Positions 27,267-36,360 of a DNA stretch of 64,000 nt are shown here, in pieces (within the stretch, counting starts at the first letter, position 1; the number at the start of each line of letters is the position of its first letter). The DNA is from HGM04593 sp045661225 (GTDB lineage: Bacteria; Bacteroidota; Bacteroidia; Bacteroidales; Bacteroidaceae). The translations under genes were made by a program, and so were the position numbers. The DNA lies in contig JAZRFF010000010.1 in assembly GCA_045661225.1 (NCBI GenBank), forward strand, positions 76,595 through 140,594, written 5' to 3'. The notes beneath the pieces were generated by a model. That model saw nothing but the letters and a program-made list of their open reading frames with translations, searched no databases and was not told the DNA's origin.

Positions 27267-28665
27267 AACCCTTCTCATTGTCGCCTTTGCCACACAGACG
27301 ACGGCACAAGAAACAATGAGAAAGGGCGGATACTCCGACGGTGACGAGTATCTTGACGGGGCGCTGCCCCCACAGTGGAACAACGGTGAATATTTCAGTC
27401 AAACTCTACCACCCGACGACAAATGGTGGCAGAACTTCGACGACCCCTTGCTCGACTCACTCATAAACATCGCTGCCAAGAACAACTACTCGGCACTAAG
27501 CGCAATGACAAATATCATCAAGGCAAAAGCCGCCTGGCGCATTGCACAAGGCAAAATGTTGCCGACGCTTGATATGAGCATTGGGTGGCAGCGCACAAAA
27601 ACAAGTGGTAACGCTCCTCAAACAATGTACCGCGAGGCGTGGGAGGGACAGTTCAGCACTCTGCTGTCAATGCAGTGGCAAGCCGATGTGTTCGGAGCTA
27701 TATATATGCGCTCCAAGGCACAAAAAAAACTTTTTATGGCAACAGCCGAAGAGTACAATGCAGTAATGGTCACCCTTGCCGCCAATGTGGCAACAACCTA
27801 TTTCTCGCTGCGTCAGGCGCTTGCCGAAATGGAGGTCATTCGCTGGAACGTAGAGTCGCAACGCGAGATTATGGAGATTGCCACGTCGCGATACAACAGC
27901 GGCCTTGCATCGAAACTCGATGTTGCACAAGCGCGTAGCGTATATTACAGCACCAAGGCCAAGATTCCCGCGATGCAAGCAACGATAGAAGGTTATCGCA
28001 ACACTATGGCGGTGCTGCTGGGTTTATACCCACAGGAACTTGACGGTTGGCTAGAGGAAGGATACGCCCTGCCAGAATACATAAAACCCATTGAGGTTGG
28101 TGTTCCGGCAATGCTGCTGCGCCGCCGTCCCGACGTACGCGCCGCCGAGAAACAGGTTGAGGCCAATGCTGCCCTTCTTGGTGCCGCCAAGCGCGACTGG
28201 TTTCCACAGTTGCTACTCACGGGGTCCATAGGATTTACATCGGGAGAGTTGAACAAATTGTTTCGTTCCCGCAGCCTTACCTGGGAGATTGCACCATCAC
28301 TGACGTGGAATATATTCAGCGGCGGCGAGAGAATAAACGCCACGCGCGAGGCACAAGCCACACTCGACCAGAGCATAATAAACTTCAACAGCACCATACT
28401 CACTGCAATGCAAGAGGTCGAAAATGCAATGTCACAATACAAATATTCCATTGAACAGATTGTAACACTGCGCGAAGCTATGAACCAGAACGAAGAAACG
28501 CTCTCGATATCGCTTGAGCTCTACAAGCAAGGACTAACCCAGTTCCAGAATGTGCTTGATGCACAACGTTCGCTGCTCACCTATCAGAATTATCTTGTTC
28601 AGGCCCACGGCAGTTCGCTAATATACCTTGTACAACTTTATGAAGCCCTTGGCGGCGGCTGGTAA
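27247..28665 (+). CDS. TolC/OprM-family outer-membrane efflux channel
   Basis: The start is the ATG at 27247 (MTRLTFLTLLIVAFATQTTAQ, a clean signal peptide). The frame stays open upstream to a GTG at 27145, but that extension would bury the signal peptide and overlap the GH92 gene. The product is about 472 aa with two outer-membrane-efflux domains; LLRRRPDVRAAEKQVEANAA and LGAAKRDWFPQLLLTGSIGF are hallmark NodT/CusC-type motifs. No lipobox Cys. It trimerises as the exit duct for the RND pump encoded next (18 bp downstream). Its start codon is inside a strong hairpin, so expression may be conditional. Confidence 0.93.
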   Translation: MTRLTFLTLLIVAFATQTTAQETMRKGGYSDGDEYLDGALPPQWNNGEYFSQTLPPDDKWWQNFDDPLLDSLINIAAKNNYSALSAMTNIIKAKAAWRIAQGKMLPTLDMSIGWQRTKTSGNAPQTMYREAWEGQFSTLLSMQWQADVFGAIYMRSKAQKKLFMATAEEYNAVMVTLAANVATTYFSLRQALAEMEVIRWNVESQREIMEIATSRYNSGLASKLDVAQARSVYYSTKAKIPAMQATIEGYRNTMAVLLGLYPQELDGWLEEGYALPEYIKPIEVGVPAMLLRRRPDVRAAEKQVEANAALLGAAKRDWFPQLLLTGSIGFTSGELNKLFRSRSLTWEIAPSLTWNIFSGGERINATREAQATLDQSIINFNSTILTAMQEVENAMSQYKYSIEQIVTLREAMNQNEETLSISLELYKQGLTQFQNVLDAQRSLLTYQNYLVQAHGSSLIYLVQLYEALGGGW

Positions 28666-28683
28666 AATAAAAAATAACAGAAA

Positions 28684-29784
28684 ATGAGAAAGATTATATT
28701 CGCAGTGGCGATGCTCGCACTGACAGCGTGCCACAAAAAAGAAGAGAGCGCCACCGGTGCTATGCGGTTACCGGTAGAGGTTGCAAACCCCGTTGTAAAG
28801 GATATTATTCTGAGCAGAGAGTACCCCGGATACCTCGCAGCCGAAGCGACCATACCAATTATGGGGCGTGTGAACGGCACAATAACCAAGCGCAGTTTCA
28901 CCGAGGGTAGCAAAGTAAAGAAAGGCGACATTCTATTCGTAATAGAGCCTACACTTTACGAGAATGCTGTGGAACAGGCTGCTGCGACACTCAAGACCGC
29001 GCAGGCACAGTTAGAATATGCAAAAAGCAATTATGAGCGTATGAAGATTGCCATAAACAGCAACGGCGTGAGCGAGATTGACCTTCTGCAAGCCAAGAGC
29101 AGTGTCGAGAGTGGCGAAGCTGCTGTTGCCAACGCCAAGGCTGCGCTCAGCAGCGCAAAGACCAAGCTTGGATACTGTTACATAAAGGCTCCCGAGAGCG
29201 GTTATATGAGCCTCGAGAACTACCCTGTTGGCGCGTACATATCGGGCGAGATGAGCCCTGCCGAACTATGCCGTTTATACAAAGACGAAATAATGTACGC
29301 TTACTTTGACATTACCGACAACCAATGGCTGAAAAAGATTCAGAAAGGAACCGAGGGCATCGACCAAAGTCACGTAACATTCAGCATAGGCAATGGCAAC
29401 GTATTCAAGTGGGGTGCAGAAATTGATTTTCTTGCTCCTGCCGTAAATCTCAGCACCGGAACATTAAAGATTCGTGCAAGGTTCGACAACAGCAACGGGA
29501 CACTCAAGCCCGGCAGTTACATAAACGTCACGATGCCCTACGATGAGGTCAAAAACGGGATTCTTGTCCACGACGCCTCCATAGGCACCGACCAGTTAGG
29601 AAAGTATCTGTATATTGTAAACGATTCAAGCGAAGTGGAATACCGCCGAATAAACATCGGAGAGCTGATAGACGACACAATGCGTCTTGTAACCGAAGGG
29701 CTCACAGCCAATGAGCGCTATGTAACAAAGGCCCTGCTTAAAGTACGCAACGGAATGCAGGTAACCCCTATTATGAATGAATAA
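28684..29784 (+). CDS. RND efflux periplasmic adaptor (membrane fusion protein)
   Basis: A 366-aa AcrA/MexA-like adaptor with a lipoprotein signal (MLALTAC, Cys16). Split lipoyl halves are visible as ATIPIMGRVNGTITKRSF with GSKVKKGDILFVIEP and, after the coiled coil (about 95-165), GYCYIKAPESGYMS. The beta-barrel and membrane-proximal domains follow (LKPGSYINVTMPYDEV; GLTANERYVTKALLKVRNGM). It links the inner-membrane pump to the TolC-like channel. Gene order channel, adaptor, pump, with gaps of 18 and 11 bp, makes a single operon. Confidence 0.95.
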   Translation: MRKIIFAVAMLALTACHKKEESATGAMRLPVEVANPVVKDIILSREYPGYLAAEATIPIMGRVNGTITKRSFTEGSKVKKGDILFVIEPTLYENAVEQAAATLKTAQAQLEYAKSNYERMKIAINSNGVSEIDLLQAKSSVESGEAAVANAKAALSSAKTKLGYCYIKAPESGYMSLENYPVGAYISGEMSPAELCRLYKDEIMYAYFDITDNQWLKKIQKGTEGIDQSHVTFSIGNGNVFKWGAEIDFLAPAVNLSTGTLKIRARFDNSNGTLKPGSYINVTMPYDEVKNGILVHDASIGTDQLGKYLYIVNDSSEVEYRRINIGELIDDTMRLVTEGLTANERYVTKALLKVRNGMQVTPIMNE

Positions 29785-29795
29785 AAAGAGCAACT

Positions 29796-32700
29796 ATGCG
29801 ATTCTCAAAATTTTTCATAGAACGGCCCATTTTCGCAACTGTACTATCCCTGTTGCTATTGGTTGCCGGAGGGGTGGCACTCTTCGTGCTCCCCATAGAC
29901 CAATACCCGTCTATAACCCCGCCTACAGTTCAGGTTACCGCAGTATACCCCGGTGCTAATGCCGAGACTATAGCCCAAACAGTAGGAATACCCATAGAAC
30001 AACAGGTCAACGGCGTTGACGGAATGATTTATATGAGTTCAACCTCATCTTCATCGGGCACATACCAACTGACTGTGACATTCGAAGTCGGCACAGACAT
30101 AGATATGGCAACAGTACTTGTACAGAACAGGGTTAACATTGCAATGAACTCACTCCCAAGCGAGGTTACCCAACAAGGAGTTACAGTGCAGAAACAATCG
30201 ACGAACATTGTGCTGTTTATTACCCTTACGGGCAACGCCGATTATGACCAGTTATACCTGTCAAATTATGCCGAGCTGCAACTCGTTGACCAACTGGCAC
30301 GAACCCCGGGCGTGGGAGGAGTCAATATTATGGGAGCAGGCAATTACTCTATGCGTGTATGGCTGAATCCCGAGGCTATGCGCATAAGAGGTGTGTCGGC
30401 CTCGGAGGTCTATGCAGCCATAAGCAAACAGAATCTCGCAATTTCAGCCGGATACGTTGGACAGACACTCGACAATAGCGCCGACAATGCTTTCCAGTAC
30501 ACACTAAACGTGCAAGGGCGTTTGAAGAGCGCCGCCGAATTTGCAGACATTGTCATTCGAAACAACGGAGTGGAGATGTTACGTTTGGGCGACATCGCCG
30601 AAATTGAAATTGGGAGCGAGACATACTCGGCCTCATCGCGTCTCAAGGGAAAGCCTACCGCCGCGCTTGCTGTGTACCAATCGCCCGGCTCAAGTTCATT
30701 GGCTGTTTCAAAAGCGGTAAAGGCAAAAATGGAGGAGCTTGCCGAAGCCTTTCCACCAGGGGTTGAGTACCAGATTGCGCTCGACACGACCGACGTTGTT
30801 CGCAGTTCGATAGAAGAGGTACTATACACCTTTCTAGAAACGACACTCCTTGTCATTCTTGTAATTTTCCTGTTTCTGCAGAATTGGCGCGCTACACTCA
30901 TTCCCTGCCTTACCATTCCTGTATCGCTCATCGGAACACTGGCGGTGATGCTGCTGTTGGGATTTTCGATAAACACCCTTACACTGTTCGGTCTTGTGCT
31001 GGCCATTGCCATTGTAGTAGACGATGCCATTGTGGTTGTTGAAAATGCAACACGCATACTTGACGAAGAGGGATTGCCGCCACGCGAAGCCACTGAGAAG
31101 GCGATGGAGGAGATCTCAGGTCCTATAGTAGGCGTCGTGCTTGTGATGCTTGCGGTGTTTATTCCCACAACAATGATTGGCGGAATATCGGGCGAACTAT
31201 ACAAGCAGTTTGCACTGACCATTGCCACAGCCACACTCCTGAGCGGTTTCAATTCGCTCACGTTGACCCCGGCTCTGAGTGCACTACTGCTGCGCCCTAC
31301 AAAAAACAGGAAACAAGGAGCATTCTTCAGAATTTTCAACAAGGGCTACAATGCCGTACAACAATTATTCGACAAGTGCGTACAGTTCCTGCTGCACAGG
31401 GCGTGGATTGCGGCAATCTCATTCATAGCAATGGTTGCGCTGGCAGTCTATATGTTCACACAGTGGCCAACGACATTCATTCCCGACGAGGACGATGGTT
31501 ATTTTATCGTGAGCGTGCAGTTGCCGCCTGCAAGTTCACTGTCCCGTACCGAGCAGATATCGAAAGAGGTTGAAAATATTATTGCCCAATACCCCGAGGT
31601 AAAGACCTATATAAGCATTAGCGGATTCAGCATTATGAACAGCGGCAGGCAGAGTAATGCGGCAAGCCTATTCGTTGTGCTCAAGGATTGGAGTCTGAGA
31701 AAAGAAAAAAGCCAGTCGGCAGCAAGCATTGTAGAGCGCTTCAACCAAGAGGCATACGTCAAAATAGCCGAAGCACAATGCTTCGCATTCGTACCGCCTG
31801 CAATTCCCGGTATCGGCAACGTCGGCGGCCTTCAAATGCAGTTAGAAGACCGCAAGGCCCTGGGGCTCGCAGAGACACAAAAAGCTGTCGAGGCTCTCAC
31901 CGAGGAGAGCGGCAACGAGAGTGCCATTGCCGCGGCAAACAGTTCATTTGAGGCCGACGTTCCGCAATATTTCCTGAATATCGACCGCAACAAGGCTATA
32001 GCTATGGGACTCGACGTGGGAGCAGTGCTGTCGACACTCAGTTACTATATGGGCGCACTCTATGTAAACGACTTTGTGTTGCTGGGACGAATATGGCAGG
32101 TAAAGATGGCTGCCGGAGAGAGAAGCCAGAAGATTATCGAGAATGTGATGCAATTAAGCCTTGCCAACGACAAAGGCGAGATGGTACCCTTCAGCAGTTT
32201 CATCACCACCGATGAGATTTTAGGCATTGACCAGCTGACACGATATAATATGTACAACAGCGCCACATTGACTTTTAACACTGCCGACGGATACAGTTCA
32301 AGCGAGGTAATGGAGGAGGTTGCGCAGATGTTCAGAGCGAGATTGGGCGAAGAGTTCGGATACGAGTGGACAGGTGTAGCCTACCAGGAACAAACAGCCG
32401 GCAAGAACACCGGCATAATTCTGGGGATTGCACTACTTGTGGCGTTCCTTGTGCTTGCAGCTCAGTACGAGAGCTGGACAAGCCCCATAGCAGCAATAAT
32501 GGGAGTACCTATTGCGCTGTTGGGAGCGATTATCGGTTGTTGGATAGCAGATATTCCCGTGAGTATATACACCGAAATTGGTATTATACTACTGATAGCG
32601 CTAAGCGCAAAAAACGGAATTCTCATTGTTGAGTTTGCACGCGATTACCGTGCTGCAGGAAACGACATACGCTACAGTGCCGCCGAGGCCGGCCACGTAC

Positions 32701-32942
32701 GATTACGCCCAATTCTGATGACCTCGTTTGCATTTGTTATCGGCGTGCTGCCGCTACTCTTTGCCGGTGGAGCCGGTGCCGGAGCGCGTCTGTCATTAGG
32801 TGCAGCAGTCGTGTTCGGTATGTTGCTCAACACAGTCATCGCCACCTTGTACATTCCAAACTGGTACGAATGGGCACAGCGTCTCGAAGAACGCTGGAAA
32901 AAGCGCCCTGCCAATGAAACGAACAAGAATTTGAAGGTATAG
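29796..32942 (+). CDS. RND multidrug efflux transporter (HAE1/AcrB family)
   Basis: A 1048-aa pump of standard length and architecture: TM1 after FSKFFIERPIFATVLSLLLL, a periplasmic docking/porter loop, TM2-6, a second loop and TM7-12. The proton-relay aspartates are the DD of LAIAIVVDDAIVVVENATRI. The porter motif PSITPPTVQVTAVYPGANAE and the C-terminal segment LSAKNGILIVEFARDYRAAG are typical of the HAE1 branch, which exports hydrophobic and amphiphilic compounds such as bile salts, detergents and antibiotics. Actual substrates are not readable. It is closed by a symmetrical terminator at 32946-32975. Confidence 0.96.
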   Translation: MRFSKFFIERPIFATVLSLLLLVAGGVALFVLPIDQYPSITPPTVQVTAVYPGANAETIAQTVGIPIEQQVNGVDGMIYMSSTSSSSGTYQLTVTFEVGTDIDMATVLVQNRVNIAMNSLPSEVTQQGVTVQKQSTNIVLFITLTGNADYDQLYLSNYAELQLVDQLARTPGVGGVNIMGAGNYSMRVWLNPEAMRIRGVSASEVYAAISKQNLAISAGYVGQTLDNSADNAFQYTLNVQGRLKSAAEFADIVIRNNGVEMLRLGDIAEIEIGSETYSASSRLKGKPTAALAVYQSPGSSSLAVSKAVKAKMEELAEAFPPGVEYQIALDTTDVVRSSIEEVLYTFLETTLLVILVIFLFLQNWRATLIPCLTIPVSLIGTLAVMLLLGFSINTLTLFGLVLAIAIVVDDAIVVVENATRILDEEGLPPREATEKAMEEISGPIVGVVLVMLAVFIPTTMIGGISGELYKQFALTIATATLLSGFNSLTLTPALSALLLRPTKNRKQGAFFRIFNKGYNAVQQLFDKCVQFLLHRAWIAAISFIAMVALAVYMFTQWPTTFIPDEDDGYFIVSVQLPPASSLSRTEQISKEVENIIAQYPEVKTYISISGFSIMNSGRQSNAASLFVVLKDWSLRKEKSQSAASIVERFNQEAYVKIAEAQCFAFVPPAIPGIGNVGGLQMQLEDRKALGLAETQKAVEALTEESGNESAIAAANSSFEADVPQYFLNIDRNKAIAMGLDVGAVLSTLSYYMGALYVNDFVLLGRIWQVKMAAGERSQKIIENVMQLSLANDKGEMVPFSSFITTDEILGIDQLTRYNMYNSATLTFNTADGYSSSEVMEEVAQMFRARLGEEFGYEWTGVAYQEQTAGKNTGIILGIALLVAFLVLAAQYESWTSPIAAIMGVPIALLGAIIGCWIADIPVSIYTEIGIILLIALSAKNGILIVEFARDYRAAGNDIRYSAAEAGHVRLRPILMTSFAFVIGVLPLLFAGGAGAGARLSLGAAVVFGMLLNTVIATLYIPNWYEWAQRLEERWKKRPANETNKNLKV

Positions 32943-32945
32943 TAT

Positions 32946-32975
32946 AAAAAATATCGGCAATTGCCGATATTTTTT
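32946..32975. terminator. Symmetrical bidirectional terminator after the RND operon
   Basis: A perfect 30-base palindrome: AAAAAATATCGGCAA meets TTGCCGATATTTTTT. It gives a GC core flanked by A and T tracts on both strands, so it can stop transcription from either side. It starts 4 bases after the RND stop codon and lies just before the GH130 promoter. Confidence 0.85.
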
Positions 32976-32986
32976 ATACAGTTTAT

Positions 32987-33031
32987 TATCTTTGCGGTAC
33001 ACTGCAAAAACAGCGACACTCGCAGTGTCGC
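32987..33031 (+). promoter_or_regulatory. GH130 promoter -7 box with leader hairpin
   Basis: TATCTTTG (32987-32994) matches TAnnTTTG. About 19 bases later a perfect 8-bp stem GCGACACT/AGTGTCGC with a 3-nt loop (33013-33031) lies near the predicted transcript 5' end. The GH130 ATG is at 33068. Confidence 0.65.
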
Positions 33032-33067
33032 TTGACAATGTAATATAAATATATAACCATACAGACT

Positions 33068-34039
33068 ATGAGCGAGAAAGTTTCTATGCCTTGGGAAGAG
33101 CGTCCCGAAGGCTGTAATGACGTTATGTGGCGTTACTCAAAGAACCCGGTTATAGACCGTTACGCAATCCCCACATCGAACAGTATTTTCAACAGCGCTG
33201 TCGTACCCTTCAAGGACGGCTACGCCGGAGTATTCCGCTGCGACAACAAAGCGGTACAAATGAACATCTTTGCAGGATTCAGCAAAGACGGAATAAACTG
33301 GGAGATTGAGCACGAACCCATAGTGTTCAAAGCCGGCAATACCGATATGATTGAATCGGAGTACAAGTACGACCCACGCGTTACCTGGATTGAGGACCGC
33401 TATTGGATTACCTGGTGCAACGGTTACCACGGCCCCACAATAGGCATAGCCTACACATTCGATTTCAAAGAGTTCTTTCAGTGCGAGAATGCCTTTTTGC
33501 CCTTCAACCGCAACGGAGTACTTTTCCCGCAGAAGATTAACGGCAAGTACGCAATGCTCAGCCGCCCCAGCGACAATGGCCACACCCCGTTCGGCGACAT
33601 ATACATCAGCTACAGTCCCGATATGAAGTTTTGGGGTGAGCACCGTTGCGTAATGAAGGTGACACCCTTCCCCGAGAGCGCTTGGCAGTGTACAAAAATA
33701 GGCGCAGGTTCGGTGCCTATACTTACCGACGAGGGGTGGTTGCTCTTTTACCACGGAGTTATTACCACCTGCAACGGTTTCCGCTACTCTATGGGCGCGG
33801 CTCTGCTCGACAAAGAGGACCCGTCAAAAGTTCTATACCGCACAAAGCCCTATTTATTGGCACCTGCCGCACCATATGAACTTGCAGGAGATGTACCCAA
33901 CGTCGTGTTTCCTTGCGCCGCACTCAACGAAGGCGACAAAGTAGCAGTCTACTACGGCGCCGCCGACACTGTAGTGGGAATGGCATTTGGTTACATATCG
34001 GAGATTATCGACTTTATAAAAAAGAACAGTACAAAATAA
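33068..34039 (+). CDS. GH130 beta-mannoside phosphorylase
   Basis: A 323-aa cytosolic enzyme without a signal peptide. GH130 five-bladed propeller motifs: NPVIDRYAIPTSNSIFNSA, SEYKYDPRVTWIEDRYWITW (the catalytic Asp is expected here) and IGAGSVPILTDEGWLLFYHG with GFRYSMGAALLDKEDPSKV. The family uses inorganic phosphate to split beta-mannosides, releasing mannose-1-phosphate; likely substrates are beta-1,4-manno-oligosaccharides or Man-beta-1,4-GlcNAc from N-glycan cores. Length and motif pattern suggest subgroup 2, held loosely. It has its own promoter and terminator but lies near the GH5/GH92/ROK cluster, separated only by the efflux operon. Confidence 0.92.
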   Translation: MSEKVSMPWEERPEGCNDVMWRYSKNPVIDRYAIPTSNSIFNSAVVPFKDGYAGVFRCDNKAVQMNIFAGFSKDGINWEIEHEPIVFKAGNTDMIESEYKYDPRVTWIEDRYWITWCNGYHGPTIGIAYTFDFKEFFQCENAFLPFNRNGVLFPQKINGKYAMLSRPSDNGHTPFGDIYISYSPDMKFWGEHRCVMKVTPFPESAWQCTKIGAGSVPILTDEGWLLFYHGVITTCNGFRYSMGAALLDKEDPSKVLYRTKPYLLAPAAPYELAGDVPNVVFPCAALNEGDKVAVYYGAADTVVGMAFGYISEIIDFIKKNSTK

Positions 34040-34050
34040 AGACGAAACGA

Positions 34051-34085
34051 CATAAATAAGTCTCCCGCAAGGAGGCTTATTTATG
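34051..34085 (+). terminator. Hairpin after GH130, probable terminator
   Basis: CATAAATAAG-T-CTCC pairs with GGAG-G-CTTATTTATG around a CGCAA loop. It lies 12 bases after the GH130 stop. There is no long T tract after it, but the U-rich 3' arm is typical of Bacteroidota terminators. The rest of 34086-34210 shows no ORF or other structure that I can support. Confidence 0.65.
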
Positions 34086-34210
34086 TTAATGGGCACAAGG
34101 GTTCGGCAAAGGATATTCAAGCAACAGAATATAATCACAAACACATTCCCGGCCCGATTAAGATTCCCGCAAAGGTTAAAAAAGACAATCTTTCCCGTTT
34201 TTTTGCTCTA

Positions 34211-34265
34211 TTAAAGAAAAATTTCTTTAATTAGTTTTTTATATTAAATAAAAATTATATCTTTG
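34211..34265 (+). promoter_or_regulatory. pckA promoter with upstream palindrome
   Basis: TATCTTTG (34258-34265) is a consensus -7 box. Just upstream of where the -33 element should sit is a perfect 20-base palindrome, TTAAAGAAA-AA-TTTCTTTAA (34211-34230), placed like an activator site. A small stem TTCGC/GCGAA (34287-34302) lies in the 100-nt leader before the ATG at 34366. Confidence 0.6.
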
Positions 34266-34365
34266 CACTTGGAGAACTTTGAGAATTTCGCGCAAAAGCG
34301 AATTTTACAAGGTTTTTAGAGATATAAAGAGAAAATATCAATTAGTAATTTAATTTTTATAAATT

Positions 34366-35967
34366 ATGGCAACATTAGATCTTACCAAGTATGGTATTAC
34401 AGGTGCAGTAGAGGTGCTCCACAACCCCTCTTACGAGCAGCTTTTTGCAGAGGAGACAAAGCCCGAGCTTCAGGGTTTTGAGGTTGGTCAGGTTACAGAG
34501 CTTGGCGCAGTAAACGTAATGACAGGCGTTTACACCGGCCGTTCACCCAAAGACAAGTTCATTGTAAAGGACGCTACATCAGAGAACACCGTATGGTGGA
34601 CATCAGAGGAGTACAAAAACGACAACAAGCCCGTTACAACAGAGGCTTGGAACGCTCTCAAGGAGATTGCTACAAAAGAGCTCTCAAACAAAAGATTGTT
34701 CGTTGTTGACGCATTCTGCGGTGCAAACCCTGCTACACGTCTAAAGGTACGTTTCATTATGGAGGTTGCTTGGCAGGCTCACTTCGTAACAAATATGTTC
34801 ATTCGCCCCACAGCCGAGGAGTTGGCTAACTTCGGCGAGCCCGACTTTGTTGTTTACAACGCGTCAAAGGCAGCTGTTGCCAACTACAAGGAGCTTGGTT
34901 TGAACTCAGAGACAGCAGTTGTATTCAACCTCACATCACGTGAGCAGATTATCCTCAACACCTGGTACGGCGGTGAGATGAAGGAAGGTATGTTCTCTAT
35001 GATGAACTACTACTTGCCTCTCCAGGGCATCGCTTCAATGCACTGCTCGGCCAACACAAACGAGAAGGGCGAGACAGCTATCTTCTTCGGTCTGTCAGGT
35101 ACAGGAAAGACAACTCTTTCTACCGACCCCAAGCGTATGCTTATCGGTGACGACGAGCACGGCTGGGACGACGATTCAGTGTTCAACTTCGAGGGCGGTT
35201 GCTACGCAAAGGTTATCAACCTTGACAAGGAGAGCGAGCCCGACATCTTCAACGCTATCAAGCGCGACGCACTTCTCGAGAACGTGACTGTTGACGCTAA
35301 TGGCAAAATCGACTTTGCTGACAAGAGCGTTACAGAGAACACACGCGTTTCGTACCCCATCAACCACATCAACAACATCAAGCCCGGTTCAATGGCAGCT
35401 CCTGCAAAGAAGGTTATCTTCCTTTCAGCTGACGCATTCGGTGTATTGCCCCCCGTTTCTATCTTGAACCCCGAGCAGACACAGTACTACTTCCTCAGCG
35501 GATTTACCGCTAAGTTGGCCGGTACAGAGCGTGGTATCACAGAGCCTACTCCTACATTCTCGGCTTGCTTCGGTGCAGCATTCTTGAGCCTACACCCCAC
35601 AAAGTACGGTGAGGAGCTCGTTAAGAAGATGGAGAAGAACGGTGCTAAGGCTTACCTCGTTAACACAGGTTGGAACGGTACAGGCAAGCGTATCTCTATC
35701 AAGGACACACGTGGTATCATCGACGCTATCCTTGACGGTTCAATCGATACAGCTCCTACAAAGGTTATTCCTCACTTCGACTTCGTTGTTCCTACAGCGT
35801 TGCCCGGTGTTGACCCCGCTATCCTCGACCCACGCGACACATACGCTGACGCAGCACAGTGGGAGGAGAAGGCACTCGACCTCGCAGGACGTTTCATCAA
35901 GAACTTTACAAAGTACACAGGCAATGAAGCCGGTAAGGCTCTCGTTGCTGCAGGTCCAAAGCTCTAA
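34366..35967 (+). CDS. pckA: Phosphoenolpyruvate carboxykinase (ATP)
   Basis: A 533-aa enzyme of full normal length. The kinase P-loop is GLSGTGKTTLS (242-252), followed by the metal/PEPCK-specific motif LIGDDEHGWDDDSVFNFEGG; the substrate-binding YTGRSPKDKFIVKD is at the N-terminus. It interconverts oxaloacetate plus ATP with PEP plus CO2. In gut Bacteroidota it usually runs toward oxaloacetate, fixing CO2 on the way to fumarate and succinate. Codon use is visibly more biased (many ACA, GAG, GGT, AAG) than in neighbouring genes, consistent with very high expression. Monocistronic, with its own promoter and terminator. Confidence 0.98.
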   Translation: MATLDLTKYGITGAVEVLHNPSYEQLFAEETKPELQGFEVGQVTELGAVNVMTGVYTGRSPKDKFIVKDATSENTVWWTSEEYKNDNKPVTTEAWNALKEIATKELSNKRLFVVDAFCGANPATRLKVRFIMEVAWQAHFVTNMFIRPTAEELANFGEPDFVVYNASKAAVANYKELGLNSETAVVFNLTSREQIILNTWYGGEMKEGMFSMMNYYLPLQGIASMHCSANTNEKGETAIFFGLSGTGKTTLSTDPKRMLIGDDEHGWDDDSVFNFEGGCYAKVINLDKESEPDIFNAIKRDALLENVTVDANGKIDFADKSVTENTRVSYPINHINNIKPGSMAAPAKKVIFLSADAFGVLPPVSILNPEQTQYYFLSGFTAKLAGTERGITEPTPTFSACFGAAFLSLHPTKYGEELVKKMEKNGAKAYLVNTGWNGTGKRISIKDTRGIIDAILDGSIDTAPTKVIPHFDFVVPTALPGVDPAILDPRDTYADAAQWEEKALDLAGRFIKNFTKYTGNEAGKALVAAGPKL

Positions 35968-35990
35968 TAAAGTTCTGAACCTTAAATACA

Positions 35991-36020
35991 GCGTATGCTC
36001 CACAAGGAGCAGACGCCTTT
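35991..36020 (+). terminator. pckA terminator
   Basis: GCGT-AT-GCTCC, loop ACAA, GGAGC-AG-ACGC, then CTTT and more T. It begins 23 bases after the pckA stop codon. Confidence 0.85.
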
Positions 36021-36032
36021 TATATACCCAAT

Positions 36033-36063
36033 TTTGAGTTACTGAGTATTTTTACTATTTTTG
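36033..36063 (+). promoter_or_regulatory. Consensus promoter of the YqaE-like gene
   Basis: TTTG (36033-36036), 19-base spacer, TATTTTTG (36056-36063): an exact match to the Bacteroidota -33/-7 pattern. The start codon is at 36092, giving a leader of about 20 nt. Confidence 0.75.
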
Positions 36064-36091
36064 CAACGGAACAAAGTAACAAAAAAGGACT

Positions 36092-36244
36092 ATGTCACTT
36101 ATCAGAGTAATTCTTTCGATAATATTTCCGCCTCTTGCCGTCATAGACAAAGGGTGCGGTTCATTCCTTATAATATTTATACTCACAATACTTGGTTGGG
36201 TGCCCGGCGTCATTGGAGCGCTGATAATACTAAACAAGGAGTAA
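36092..36244 (+). CDS. YqaE/Pmp3-family (UPF0057) small membrane protein
   Basis: A 50-codon gene starting at ATG 36092 and ending with TAA at 36242-36244. The product is almost wholly two transmembrane helices. The first (SLIRVILSIIFPPLAVID) contains the family signature FPPLAV, followed by KGCGSFLIIFILTILGWVPG with the typical GWVPG turn, and it ends GALIILNKE. Pmp3/YqaE proteins are membrane proteolipids linked to ion and membrane-potential stress in yeast and plants; their bacterial role is poorly defined. It has an exact consensus promoter 30 bp upstream. It faces the methyltransferase gene on the other strand. Confidence 0.9.
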   Translation: MSLIRVILSIIFPPLAVIDKGCGSFLIIFILTILGWVPGVIGALIILNKE

Positions 36245-36360
36245 CAATCAACGACGCATTCAGCCGCGACACAAGCTCTATTGCGGCACGCTGCACGTAT
36301 ACAATCAGGAAATAAGAAGGAAAATAAAACGCGTGTCTATAAAGCCCACGCCCATAACCG

